A stretch of 48,232 bases of DNA from Mesorhizobium tamadayense (lineage in GTDB: Bacteria > Pseudomonadota > Alphaproteobacteria > Rhizobiales > Rhizobiaceae): NCBI RefSeq assembly GCF_003863365.1, contig NZ_RQXT01000056.1:1-48232 (forward strand). The letters run 5' to 3'. Under the pieces are notes generated by a model, which ran no database searches, was not told the origin of the DNA, and was given only the letters and a program-made list of their open reading frames with translations. Position numbers and translations under genes: made by a program. Shown one piece after another: positions 33,913 to 42,028 of the stretch (positions are counted from its first letter, which is position 1; each line of letters starts with the position of its first letter).

Positions 33913-34649
33913 GCTGCGCCTCCATCCGCCTCGGTCAAGACTCGCAAACTGTCCCCTCCTCGTTTCCGAAGAGGTGTCAGCTGGAGCATGTCGTTTGGAA
34001 ACATCTGCTCCGGCACAAGCCGCTGGCCGATGCGGATAACGTCATTGAGTGCCGATCGTATCTGCGGCCAAGGAAACTCGACATCGTTTTCAGAAGACTC
34101 TCCTTCCCTGAGCACAGCATCAAGCTTGGCTGCCACACCGGCAAGGGAAGCGGCGGGGGTTTCGGACAATACCTCGACCAGGTCTTCCGCCCGGTCGCCA
34201 GCCTCGCGTTCGGCCTGCAACGCCGCCGAGTAGCCGATTTCCCTGTCGGCGGCATCCCAGCGCGCCTGATGGGCCGCGAAGTCGGCTTCAGCCTGCGCGC
34301 GCGTTGCCGCGTCTTCCGGACCAAGATCGAGCACTTCGTGAAGCGCCTCAAGTGAATGCAGCGTCACGCCCTCGCCGTCGCGCAGCAGGACGGTCGCACA
34401 AGGAAACCCAACGGATTCTGCCAGTTTCCGCTCCAGGCGCTGCTGCTGACGGCACAGCCGATCAGTCTCATCGTGCGCCGCCTTCCATTTGCGCCACACC
34501 GCCACCGCAGGATCGGCGGTCTGGTTCTTTTCCAAACCGCTGCGGGCAAACGCCTTCGGCGGCCATCCCGCCATTGCAATTGCCGTTCCCGCAAGTACCC
34601 TCCTGCGGGTGACGAGAGGCAGAGTCGTGGTATTGTCGGAATCACCCAT
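33909..34649 (-). CDS. Hypothetical protein with Tat-like signal and helical body
   Basis: A 246-residue protein. The N-terminus has 'TRRRVLAGTAIAMAGWPPKAFA' near residues 14-35: a twin-Arg, hydrophobic stretch and A-x-A cleavage pattern, so Tat export is plausible. The mature part is charged and helical ('WRKWKAAHDETDRLCRQQQRLERKLAES', 'AREAGDRAEDLVEVLSE') with coiled-coil character. No family is recognised. Downstream it overlaps a 101-residue gene by 4 bases. The promoter region holds three 11-bp repeats and a divergent ribbon-helix-helix gene. Confidence 0.6.
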   Translation of the reverse strand: MGDSDNTTTLPLVTRRRVLAGTAIAMAGWPPKAFARSGLEKNQTADPAVAVWRKWKAAHDETDRLCRQQQRLERKLAESVGFPCATVLLRDGEGVTLHSLEALHEVLDLGPEDAATRAQAEADFAAHQARWDAADREIGYSAALQAEREAGDRAEDLVEVLSETPAASLAGVAAKLDAVLREGESSENDVEFPWPQIRSALNDVIRIGQRLVPEQMFPNDMLQLTPLRKRGGDSLRVLTEADGGAA

Positions 34650-34719
34650 GATCCGAGCTCCTGAACAGCTTGGTTGTGGTCAGGCTGGCTTGAGTGTTGA
34701 CGCACTCTAGTCAGCCCTT

Positions 34720-34752
34720 GCGCGTGCAATGCAAGTGCAACGCACGTGCATA
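34720..34752. repeat. Three tandem 11-bp GTGCAW repeats (candidate RHH operator)
   Basis: Three adjacent 11-mers, GCGCGTGCAAT, GCAAGTGCAAC and GCACGTGCATA, start at 34720, 34731 and 34742. GTGCAA/T recurs at exactly 11-base spacing, that is, on the same DNA face. They lie in the 146-bp space between the divergent genes at 34649 (leftward) and 34796 (rightward); the latter encodes an RHH protein. Tandem 10-12-bp repeats are typical operator sites for such proteins. Confidence 0.65.
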
Positions 34753-34795
34753 TCAATGCGCCCTTTGAAACCAAATATCAAGCCGTAGAGCGAAA

Positions 34796-34960
34796 ATGAC
34801 AAAAAAGCCGTTCACCACCCGCCTTGATCCGCCGGTGTTGGCGTTGGCTCAACAGCTTGCTGAAACAGAACGGCGCTCGATCACCTCGGTCATAGAACTC
34901 GCATTGATCGAGTACGCCGAACGGCGCGGAATCAAAGTAAGCGCGAAGGAAGGGGAATAG
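34796..34960 (+). CDS. Ribbon-helix-helix (CopG/Arc-like) regulator
   Basis: A 54-residue protein below common length cut-offs: N-terminal strand 'KPFTTRLDPPVLALAQQLA', then 'RRSITSVIELALIEYAERRG'. The pattern is T-x-R-L-(D/P) strand, helix A, a polar turn (ERRSIT) and helix B, the RHH fold of CopG, Arc and antitoxin DNA-binding domains. The ATG is preceded by the weak site AGCGAAA. The three 11-bp repeats 44-76 bases upstream suit autorepression. No toxin-like partner gene follows, so it may be a regulator of the divergent operon. Confidence 0.7.
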   Translation: MTKKPFTTRLDPPVLALAQQLAETERRSITSVIELALIEYAERRGIKVSAKEGE

Positions 34961-34997
34961 AATAGACAGACGAGTTGGCGGACGCAGCGAAGGTATC

Positions 34998-35126
34998 ATG
35001 GCCTACCGCAGGCGCCCGGTCCAACATCAGAACAATACGCAGCGCCCCCATGCATCAGATCCTGCCGGTATCGAGTTCATCCCAGAGAATGGCGGCGGGC
35101 CTGGCGTGCGTCTGGAAAGCAAATGA
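34998..35126 (+). CDS. Possible small ORF after the RHH gene
   Basis: A 42-codon frame begins at ATG 34998, with 'AGCGAAGG' upstream as a passable ribosome site. The peptide has a basic N-terminus (MAYRRRPVQHQ) and a Gly-rich tail. No family is recognised. It is 37 bases after the RHH gene. It could be real or chance. Confidence 0.25.
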   Translation: MAYRRRPVQHQNNTQRPHASDPAGIEFIPENGGGPGVRLESK

Positions 35127-35507
35127 CCTAGTAGCAAACAGGCAAATTTGACCCGCTTTGGTCATCGGAGAGTTCACGACCGAATGGCAGCAATGCGCCC
35201 CAAAATCAGCCATTGCGGAAGGTCGTTCGCTTCTCTGAAACCGGACATTGGTTCAGGTCGAGGCCGACGGCAACTCACGAACAAGAGCGATTCACCCCTT
35301 CGGGTGGCGCTAGCCGAGCTTACGAGAACGCCGTGCAGAAATAGTGTCCCGATCACGGGCGGGTTATGGCCACTGATGGGCTTTCGAGTGCTCGTCGACC
35401 CTCTCATTGGGGCTCAGCCTAACGGACGTGCCGCACTGCCGAACCGCGGCCACTAGACACGAGAAGAAAATCCGGGACTATAGCTCAGATTAAACCGGGG
35501 GGAGAGC
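35127..35507. other. Intergenic region before the ParA operon
   Basis: About 380 bp without a supported gene. It has no terminator or operator I can define. The stretch near 35185-35235 looks like a fragment of a dispersed intergenic sequence common in rhizobia, but I cannot confirm this. GGGGGGAGAG just before 35508 is the ribosome site of the ParA gene. Confidence 0.3.
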
Positions 35508-36365
35508 ATGGCAGCGCCGGTCTTGGCAATTTTAAATTTAAAAGGCGGCGTGGGTAAAACTACTATCGCCTCGAACGTGTCATACGAGATTTTTCAGAAC
35601 AAGGCCAAGAGGGTTCTCCTTCTCGACATGGACCCGCAATACAATTTGAGTCAGCAACTCCTGACAAAATCTCAGTATGACGGGATGCAGAATGCCAACA
35701 AAAATATACTCCGTCTTTTTGAGCCTGCGCCTGTGTCCGATTTCTTCGACGTGAACACCTCGTCGAACATTCCGCTCCCGCCATCTGCGTCATCGACGAT
35801 GCTTTATTATCTCATCAATCAATCTGACAAGGCGATATCGGTAGTACCGGGCACGTTCGAGCTTACGAAGTACAGCTTCATTAATGACAATGATAAGCTC
35901 AATCATGCCAAGGCATACTTCAAGCATGCTATCAGCCTCGCCCGAAACGAGTACGATCTGGTCGTTCTCGACATGAATCCCAGCTCTTCGTTTCTGACCT
36001 TCTGCGGCTTGACGGTGGCCACCGATGTACTCGCCCCTGTGCGTCCGGATAAATTTTCAGTACAGGGGCTGGACCTCGTGAAACGGCTTATCGACCATCC
36101 GTTGGTGCAACCTAAACCGAACCTGCACATCGTCATGAACGGCATCAAACGCACCGCTGCCCTGACCTCCACGGAAAAGGACATTCGGCAGGCTGCGTTT
36201 TTCAAAGATCGGATATTGGTCAATCGGGTGTATATGTCTGCGGTGCTAACCGCGCGGGACGACCACACTGGCTTCGCCAAGCACCGAAAAGTCTCCGGCA
36301 AAACGCAGATCTCGGAGGATCTGAAAGCGGTGGCCTACGAGCTTTGGACCAGGATGGGCGCATGA
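35508..36365 (+). CDS. ParA/MinD-family ATPase
   Basis: A 285-residue deviant Walker-A P-loop ATPase. The Walker A motif is 'LNLKGGVGKTTIASN' at residues ~9-23, Walker A' is 'VLLLDMDPQYNLSQ' near 38-51, and Walker B is 'DLVVLDMNPSSSFLTF' near 143-158. Such ATPases dimerise on nucleoid DNA and move or position partners. No ParB or parS was found. Its stop overlaps the next start as ATGA, and the codon use is AT-richer than its neighbours. Plasmid-type partition is possible, but a non-partition role in a three-gene module is equally so. Confidence 0.85.
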   Translation: MAAPVLAILNLKGGVGKTTIASNVSYEIFQNKAKRVLLLDMDPQYNLSQQLLTKSQYDGMQNANKNILRLFEPAPVSDFFDVNTSSNIPLPPSASSTMLYYLINQSDKAISVVPGTFELTKYSFINDNDKLNHAKAYFKHAISLARNEYDLVVLDMNPSSSFLTFCGLTVATDVLAPVRPDKFSVQGLDLVKRLIDHPLVQPKPNLHIVMNGIKRTAALTSTEKDIRQAAFFKDRILVNRVYMSAVLTARDDHTGFAKHRKVSGKTQISEDLKAVAYELWTRMGA

Positions 36366-36832
36366 TGACGGAGAAGTTGGAACGAATCCTCACGCTCCTG
36401 GCGGCGGCGCAGGTAAGCCCATCCGAGTTTCGGACAATCGTAATGGATCTTCAGGGTACAGATCCGAGTATCATCGAGCAACGCTACGCACGGGTGCGAG
36501 CGAAGGTCCGTCGGATTTCGGAAACTGCGAGTACTGACGATGCGTCACCAGCGTCCGCAAACTTGAGCAAGCGCGTGCGAGACGATGTACTTTCGTTCGC
36601 GCGAGACGGGGCAGCCAGTCCCGGCGAAGCTGCCGAGCGTCTCGGAAAGCGACTCGCATTTATCGATGATACCCTGCAACTCCCTCCTTTCTCCAGCAAG
36701 GTGGGCTTTAACCGCTGGCTGGAGAAGGTTATCCGTATCGCCTCTCCCAACGCGGTTTTGAACGCCGCGATCGCGGAGTTCTCTGAGCATCGTCCATCGC
36801 ACACTGACGGCTGGCGGCTCTCTGACTCATGA
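36362..36832 (+). CDS. Unknown protein, second gene of the ParA triad
   Basis: A 156-residue protein, not recognised. N-terminal helices 'EKLERILTLLAAAQVSPSEFRTIVMDL' and 'IIEQRYARVRAKVRRISETAS' precede an acidic linker ('STDDASPAS'). A further helical part follows ('VRDDVLSFARDGAASPGEAAERLGKRLAF', 'KVGFNRWLEKVIRI'). The ATG at 36362 overlaps the parA stop (ATGA), and its own stop overlaps the next start (ATGA). The position after ParA suggests an adaptor or ParB-like partner, but there is no visible ParB motif. Confidence 0.6.
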   Translation: MMTEKLERILTLLAAAQVSPSEFRTIVMDLQGTDPSIIEQRYARVRAKVRRISETASTDDASPASANLSKRVRDDVLSFARDGAASPGEAAERLGKRLAFIDDTLQLPPFSSKVGFNRWLEKVIRIASPNAVLNAAIAEFSEHRPSHTDGWRLSDS

Positions 36833-37506
36833 TCGACGGCACCATTATTGCGAACCGCATCGAGGGGAACCTTTCAGGAATTCCTATCGCTCTTCAAGAG
36901 TTCATGGCCGCGATAGATCAAGCGACGCACTGGATTCAGCGCGACTGGCAACTCTATCAGGCCAATCCCGCGCATCTCCTTCTGACTGGGGTGAAGGTGT
37001 CCTTCCTTGAATCGGCCACCGCTTGGGCGATCGGTTCCAACAGAGGTGCGGCCGCATCCCTTCGTGCAGCGGTCGAGAACGCTTTCGCTTGGCTGTATTA
37101 CAAAGATCATCCCGTGGAGCTGAAAGCCGTGAAGGAGCGACGTGCCGACATGCTCCTACCGAAAGGGGTTCAGAGCTATCTCAAAGCTGTCGATGGTGGC
37201 TACGAAGCCAGCTATGAAATGCTCAAAAAAACTAAATCTCGGCCGAACGAGTATTTCTATACAGATCTCTCACAATACGTTCACGCTCATCCGAATTTTG
37301 CGTTAAACGCAACGATTGAAAACACGGTAGTCAGTAGTCCGAGAGACGCAAGTTTCTTGGCTATCTGCGCGGCTACGGGCGAATTTATAGCTGACAATTA
37401 CTTAGCAGCATATCGAGCCTCTTGGGGCGACTTCCCTAATGCGGTTCAAGCGAGCGTCACTACTCGGCTCGGCACCGGCTTGGCAAAGTTTGTCGAGATT
37501 CCTTAG
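36829..37506 (+). CDS. Unknown helical protein, third gene of the ParA triad
   Basis: A 225-residue predicted all-helical protein. The spaced pattern R-A-A-V-E-N-A-F-A-W-L-Y-Y near residues 70-82 and Y-T-D-L-S-Q-Y-V-H-A-H-P near 145-156 resembles the 'R..E' and 'Y..LS...H' pattern of DUF5677-like helical proteins, some of which are HEPN-like. A canonical HEPN Rx4-6H is not present, so RNase activity is not claimed. ATGA coupling with the upstream gene indicates a single translational unit with the ParA ATPase. Confidence 0.55.
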   Translation: MIDGTIIANRIEGNLSGIPIALQEFMAAIDQATHWIQRDWQLYQANPAHLLLTGVKVSFLESATAWAIGSNRGAAASLRAAVENAFAWLYYKDHPVELKAVKERRADMLLPKGVQSYLKAVDGGYEASYEMLKKTKSRPNEYFYTDLSQYVHAHPNFALNATIENTVVSSPRDASFLAICAATGEFIADNYLAAYRASWGDFPNAVQASVTTRLGTGLAKFVEIP

Positions 37507-37716
37507 TCGTTGGATTTATGGCGCTTCCTCTATGAAGTGGTGCGTCCTGTATCCTGCCAATCACCGCGCAAAGCTGCCATTCCGCTCCCGGCCCGTTGCT
37601 GTCGCTCGACACCAACGTGCAACTGACCCCATATGGCGCTTCTTGCGCGTTCAGAAGTGAACCCACGTGGACGAGGGTGCCGAGAAACTAGTCACCCTCA
37701 GCTGACCGCAAAGCCA

Positions 37717-39831
37717 TCACAACCCCAGCCCGCGCTTTCTGCCGAAACTCCATTCGATGCCGCCGCTGTCGCGGGCGATCCCGGTGATGTATTGGCCGAC
37801 GCGTTTTGCAAGAATCGGTTGCCAGGGCACGAGCTGGAAGCCGGTTCCATCATCGATCATGGCAAAGCGACCTGAGGCGAGATTAGCCGCTCCGACCAGC
37901 CCGCCGCTGACATATTCGCCAGGCTTGGCCTGAATGAAGCTGAGCCCGCGCTCGGCCGCCATCACACGGCCGACGCGGGCGACCTCGGCCTGCTCAAGAC
38001 GCTGGAGGAGGTCGCGCTGAGCACGAACCGCGCCATCAGGCAGTCGCCTGGCGTAGCCCATGTCGACGAGGCTCTGTCGCCGCCGCTCCAGGGATTCTGA
38101 GACCTCGCGGCCGAACCCGACCTGTGCCAACGGTGTCCGGTTTGCCGAGGCCAGTTCCCGGTCGAGCCAGGTCGCGCCATCGCCCGTCACCTGGCTGTCC
38201 AGGTCGAGGAAGGAAAGCGTGCGGACAGCAAAATGCCGGCCGCGGTTGCGGGCGTCATAGGCAGCCGCTTGCTCGACGATGTCGTCGGGGATCTTCCAGT
38301 GGTCAGCATCGATGCGCTCAATGATCCCGGCCCGCCGTAGTGCTTCGAGCCGGCGTACATGCGAACGGATGAAGGCGTCAGGATCGCCCTCGATGCGCTC
38401 GATCTGGGACCGAGCCGCTTCCAAATGCTCGCTCGGCCGGTAGATGCCGCCGTGCTCGGCCGCCATGTCGCGGATGTTGAGATCGGCTTTGCGAGGCTCT
38501 GCCTTTGTCGGGAGAGGCTCGAGGGCGACGATGTGGCCGCGCCGAACGTCGTCGAGCTTTGCGTCGTCGCTTGTCTCGACATAGTGGGTGCGTCCATCAA
38601 CGCCGTCGATGACGACATAGAGCCCGCCATCCAGCCCGTCGCCGGCAAGCCCCTTGTCGAGCACCCGTCCCAAGATCGGCTCGCTGATCTCTTGGCCATG
38701 GGTGACGTACTGGCTGGGGCCGCGCTCCTCGGCGATGCCGTGGTCGGCGAGAGCCCGATGAATGGTCTTGATGATGTCGTTGCGCGTGCCGAGGTCGCGC
38801 AGGACATGCTCCGCATCATCGGCAAGCACGAAGCGGCCGGGCTCGGTCTCGGTGGCGAGGCCGTATTGCTCCAGGTGCTTGGCCCTGTCGATCAGAAAAT
38901 GGCGATTGGCGCGCAGCGTGTAGCTCTCGCTCGCACCGGGGCGCAGGTCGACGACGCCACGCTCCTCCTGCTCGGCCAGCAGCATCCGGTCGAGACGGGT
39001 CAGCCGCTCGGCCTCCACCTCGGCCCTGAGCTTCTGGGCAATGTCGATCTCGGTCTGTGGTCCGAGCTCCAGCGTCACCAGGTCGCCGGCGCGATGGCGG
39101 ATGCCGTGCGCGATGTAGTCACCAGCGATATTGAGCACCCTGCCCTGATCGGTGACGCCGCGCACCAGGATATGGGTGTGAGGGTGGCCGGTGTTGTGAT
39201 GGTCGACGGCTATCCAGTCGAGCCGCGTCCCGAGATCGCTTTCCATCTGCCGCATCAGGTCGCGAGTGAGGGAGCGCAGGTCCTCCATCTCGGCCGCATC
39301 CTCGGGCGCGACAATGAAGCGGAACTGATGCCGGTCGCCGCGGCAGCGCTCGATGAAGGCGCTCGCCTCGTCGCGGTCGCGACCGTCCTCGATGGCGCAA
39401 TAGACTTTTCCCTTCTCGCCGTCGCGCGTAACCCCATCGCGCTGGAGATAGCGCAGGTGCGCATCCACCGCCCGGATTGAGACGCCGCGCAATTTCGGAC
39501 CGCGCGCGCCGCGCTGGGACGCGAACTTCACCACCCTCGCCTTGACCATCACCCGTCGCGCACGGAAGCGGCCTGAGCCCCCTTCCCGGATCCAGCCACC
39601 ACCATCCCGCGACAGGCCCGCGGCGACGCCGGCGCCGCGCCCCCTTGTGTTGAATCGGCCTCCGCCCTTGCTCCCCGCCGAGTCACCGCTCCGACCATGG
39701 CTGCCGCCGGCCTTGCGGACGGCGATCTTCACCTGGGCGACGAACGGCAGCGAACGTTGAGTGACGCGCCTCCCGCCGCTTCGCACCCGACCCGGCCTGA
39801 CACGGAAATCTCTCTCATCACCATCAACCAT
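37717..39831 (-). CDS. DUF3363-containing relaxase (VirD2/RlxS-like)
   Basis: A 704-residue conjugative relaxase, which nicks oriT and stays bound to the 5' end. The N-terminus 'FRVRPGRVRSGG' starts the RlxS/TraI type. The metal-binding His motif 'DHHNTGHPHTHILVRG' has His216, His218 and His220 in H-x-H-x-H, within a nuclease domain (~100-300). DUF3363 (~330-700) forms the rest. The start at 39831 is chosen because the conserved 'MxxxDxDFRxRPGR' start is there. Genes usually next to it (traF peptidase, DUF736, DUF2840, traG) are absent here. Full length implies it may still act. Confidence 0.88.
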   Translation of the reverse strand: MVDGDERDFRVRPGRVRSGGRRVTQRSLPFVAQVKIAVRKAGGSHGRSGDSAGSKGGGRFNTRGRGAGVAAGLSRDGGGWIREGGSGRFRARRVMVKARVVKFASQRGARGPKLRGVSIRAVDAHLRYLQRDGVTRDGEKGKVYCAIEDGRDRDEASAFIERCRGDRHQFRFIVAPEDAAEMEDLRSLTRDLMRQMESDLGTRLDWIAVDHHNTGHPHTHILVRGVTDQGRVLNIAGDYIAHGIRHRAGDLVTLELGPQTEIDIAQKLRAEVEAERLTRLDRMLLAEQEERGVVDLRPGASESYTLRANRHFLIDRAKHLEQYGLATETEPGRFVLADDAEHVLRDLGTRNDIIKTIHRALADHGIAEERGPSQYVTHGQEISEPILGRVLDKGLAGDGLDGGLYVVIDGVDGRTHYVETSDDAKLDDVRRGHIVALEPLPTKAEPRKADLNIRDMAAEHGGIYRPSEHLEAARSQIERIEGDPDAFIRSHVRRLEALRRAGIIERIDADHWKIPDDIVEQAAAYDARNRGRHFAVRTLSFLDLDSQVTGDGATWLDRELASANRTPLAQVGFGREVSESLERRRQSLVDMGYARRLPDGAVRAQRDLLQRLEQAEVARVGRVMAAERGLSFIQAKPGEYVSGGLVGAANLASGRFAMIDDGTGFQLVPWQPILAKRVGQYITGIARDSGGIEWSFGRKRGLGL

Positions 39832-41056
39832 TTCGACAGGATCGGCGGCGGATACAGGCTCCGCAACACGTTTCAAGCCCTGATCGGGCTCCAGCGTGCA
39901 AAGACAGGCTGCAGCGTAGAGATGGCGAATTGCACATTGCGACGGCGTTACGGATTTGAGAGCACTATAAGTGCGATAGCGCCACGCCGGGCGCTTCTCG
40001 CACATCCCGAAATGCCAGGGCGGGTCCGTTTTCGCAGGCGAAAACAATGTGCAGACAACACCTTGCCGAGCAAAGCGAGGCGCGAGCGCGAGCTCGCTTT
40101 ATCTTGCCATCTTAATCGGTCGTATTTTGAGAAATTTGATTGCCATCGTCGTTCCTCCTCCAATCTACGATAATACACTATTCTATGCTCTGCACCACGA
40201 TCCCGTACTCTTGCGTTGAGTTCCGATGCGCCGTGCAGTCTTCCGCGCTCTGCGACGGGGTAGCAGCGCTGCTTATTTGCAGCACGGGAACCGTCGTGGC
40301 GCACTTTTCCATCGGAGTGACGGAGCAGCATCACAGGCAATCCGGCGCGGTCCGGCCGTCTCGCGATCGGCGCGGCCGCAGGCTGGATAACGTGCGTTCC
40401 GTCGTTCCTGGTCTGCATCGGTTCTCATCCGCCGGAACAGACCTCCTTTGTCTCAGCGGGCGTCCATCAGCGTGTTGGCGTCATGCATTTGAACTGCGCT
40501 CGCACTGCTCATCGATGCGCACGCAAAAGCCTCCGGTCTTGCTGTGCGCCTGCTGCACGGCGAACGACCTGACCGCGGCTGGATCGCCAATATAGAACGC
40601 GCGGTCGGTTCAGATGCACGATCCCTGGCAGCCTGTGCGCTGCCGCGACCAGTCCTTGCCGCGAGAGGGTGTCTGGCGTTCATCGCCGGTATTGAATTGT
40701 CTCTGCCCATAAAGGGAACCATCAGGCCGGCACCGCCTCGTGCAGCGCGCACCGCAAAAATGGGCGGCCGGGCCTGTCGATATCCGTTTCTGAAATGTCG
40801 ATCGAGCAGCCTGACTGCCGCCGCCCCGAGGTCAACCCCAAAAGCGAGTCGCTACTTATCGCAAGCGGCGGAAGCGCGACGGATCGTCGATGGCTGGCAG
40901 GAAGGAGGTCTGTCACGGCCGACGTCTGGGAGCGCCGTACAGCGCCGGCGTGCAACAATCTTCACAACGGCATCAAGCAGCGACAACATTGAGTCTACCG
41001 CGTCGATCGCGCAATACAGACTGCACCGATATGAAACGGGACGAAGGTTCCATTGC
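39832..41056. other. Long region without a supported gene
   Basis: About 1.2 kb between the relaxase and the DUF4238 gene. Reading frames exist on both strands but none has a recognisable domain, and codon use is irregular. At 40099-40146 (minus strand) a 15-codon frame follows a strong GGAGGAGG site and looks like a leader or the truncated start of a lost gene. The stretch 40150-41050 may be decayed sequence. The inverted repeats at 40028-40100 are listed separately. Confidence 0.4.
40028..40100. repeat. Inverted repeats upstream of the relaxase (candidate oriT)
   Basis: Two inverted repeats lie about 200-270 bases upstream of the relaxase start. GTTTTCGC (40028-40035) faces GCGAAAAC (40038-40045) with a 2-base gap. 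AAAGCGAG (40072-40079) faces CTCGCTTT (40093-40100) with a 13-base loop. Relaxases usually recognise a hairpin and nick nearby, and oriT commonly lies next to the relaxase gene. No nic consensus is claimed. Confidence 0.4.
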
Positions 41057-42028
41057 TTAGAAGTTGGCTCTAAAATCGTCGCGTTCCGACAGAGGTTTCG
41101 CGATTTCTGCCATTCGGCGGTCGTTGATCCTTTCCAAGAAGGTCTGCTCGCGAAGCTTGCCCATGTGTTTTTGCACGAACCGCAGGGCCGCGCCGTTGCT
41201 GCCATAGATGTAGTCGGTAGCGTTGTTTACGACATGCTTGTTGACGCTCGTCACGAAGTCCCAGGCCGGTCGGTCGACCAGTTGACGCCTGAACTCCTCC
41301 GTCTTGGTCGCAAGGAAGACGCGATGCGGACCGATTGGCAGTATCATGTGTGCCTTGGGGCCATTCATCGCGACCGAGGCGACCAATGGACGATCTGAGG
41401 TAAGAAACTCGCGGTCGCCATAGACGTTGGTCACCGTCCACTGCAAGTCCCCTACTGCCCTGATAGCCACCTCGGCTTGAATCATGCCGCTGAGTGCCAC
41501 CATGGCAGCACGTTCATAGAATGTTGGGCCTAGAAGCCTCTGGTAATCTTCTACCGTTTGGGGATTACCCTGCATTCCCGACCGCTTGAAAATGGCCTCC
41601 AAACTCGGGCGGTCTGAAAACCAGTCGTGCTTAACATAGTGTTTGAGCCGCTTTATATCGGCGGGCATTCGCATCATAAGCGACAGCATGAATTTGATCC
41701 AAGCGACAACTTCCTTTGGAGTTGCGTCGACATCGAACTGGCCCCTCATCAACCGCCGCATAGCAGCCGCTGCTTCTGTGTCCACGGGCCTGGTGAACTC
41801 AGTTTCAAAGAGATTTGAGACTTTTTCCGGCAGTCCCTCGGCTGCATATAGGCGATCGATGTAGCCGACAGCACTCGGGTGGCGGCGCAAGGGTTTTACT
41901 AAGCCGTCACGTAGATTCGGCCTGCTAAACTGGACGATCTTCCCGTCAGCCCCAGCCCATTCCTTGAGGTAGAAAACCGGAAGGAAATGGTGCTTGTTGG
42001 GTTCGTTTTGCTTGAATTCTTTTGTCAC
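41057..42028 (-). CDS. DUF4238 domain protein
   Basis: A 323-residue protein. The N-terminal 'NKHHFLPVFYLKEWAGADGKIVQFSR' (about residues 11-36) is the HHFLP signature of DUF4238. 'EFLTSDRPLVASVA' in the second half is the conserved F-x-T-S-D-x-P segment. The HH and SD motifs suggest an enzyme, but no activity is established for the family. The start is GTG. It is divergent from the CBASS operon with a shared 396-bp promoter region. A defence role is suggested only by location. Confidence 0.75.
   Translation of the reverse strand: MTKEFKQNEPNKHHFLPVFYLKEWAGADGKIVQFSRPNLRDGLVKPLRRHPSAVGYIDRLYAAEGLPEKVSNLFETEFTRPVDTEAAAAMRRLMRGQFDVDATPKEVVAWIKFMLSLMMRMPADIKRLKHYVKHDWFSDRPSLEAIFKRSGMQGNPQTVEDYQRLLGPTFYERAAMVALSGMIQAEVAIRAVGDLQWTVTNVYGDREFLTSDRPLVASVAMNGPKAHMILPIGPHRVFLATKTEEFRRQLVDRPAWDFVTSVNKHVVNNATDYIYGSNGAALRFVQKHMGKLREQTFLERINDRRMAEIAKPLSERDDFRANF

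Noticed and set aside
34697..34757. Sigma-70 promoter near TTGACG upstream of the RHH gene
   Set aside because: No acceptable -10 hexamer at 16-18 bases from TTGACG; spacing to AT-rich elements is wrong.
35148..35456. 102-codon plus-strand frame before ParA
   Set aside because: No ribosome site or domain; composition looks like non-coding repeat-derived sequence.
36829..37506. HEPN RNase identity for the third ParA-module protein
   Set aside because: No Arg-x4-6-His motif is present; only a general helical pattern resembles the superfamily.
38359..39480. 373-codon plus-strand frame inside the relaxase
   Set aside because: It is antisense to the intact relaxase with HxHxH motif; it has no recognisable domain.
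40544..41398. 284-codon plus-strand frame
   Set aside because: Its second half is antisense to the DUF4238 gene and its first half has erratic composition and no ribosome site.
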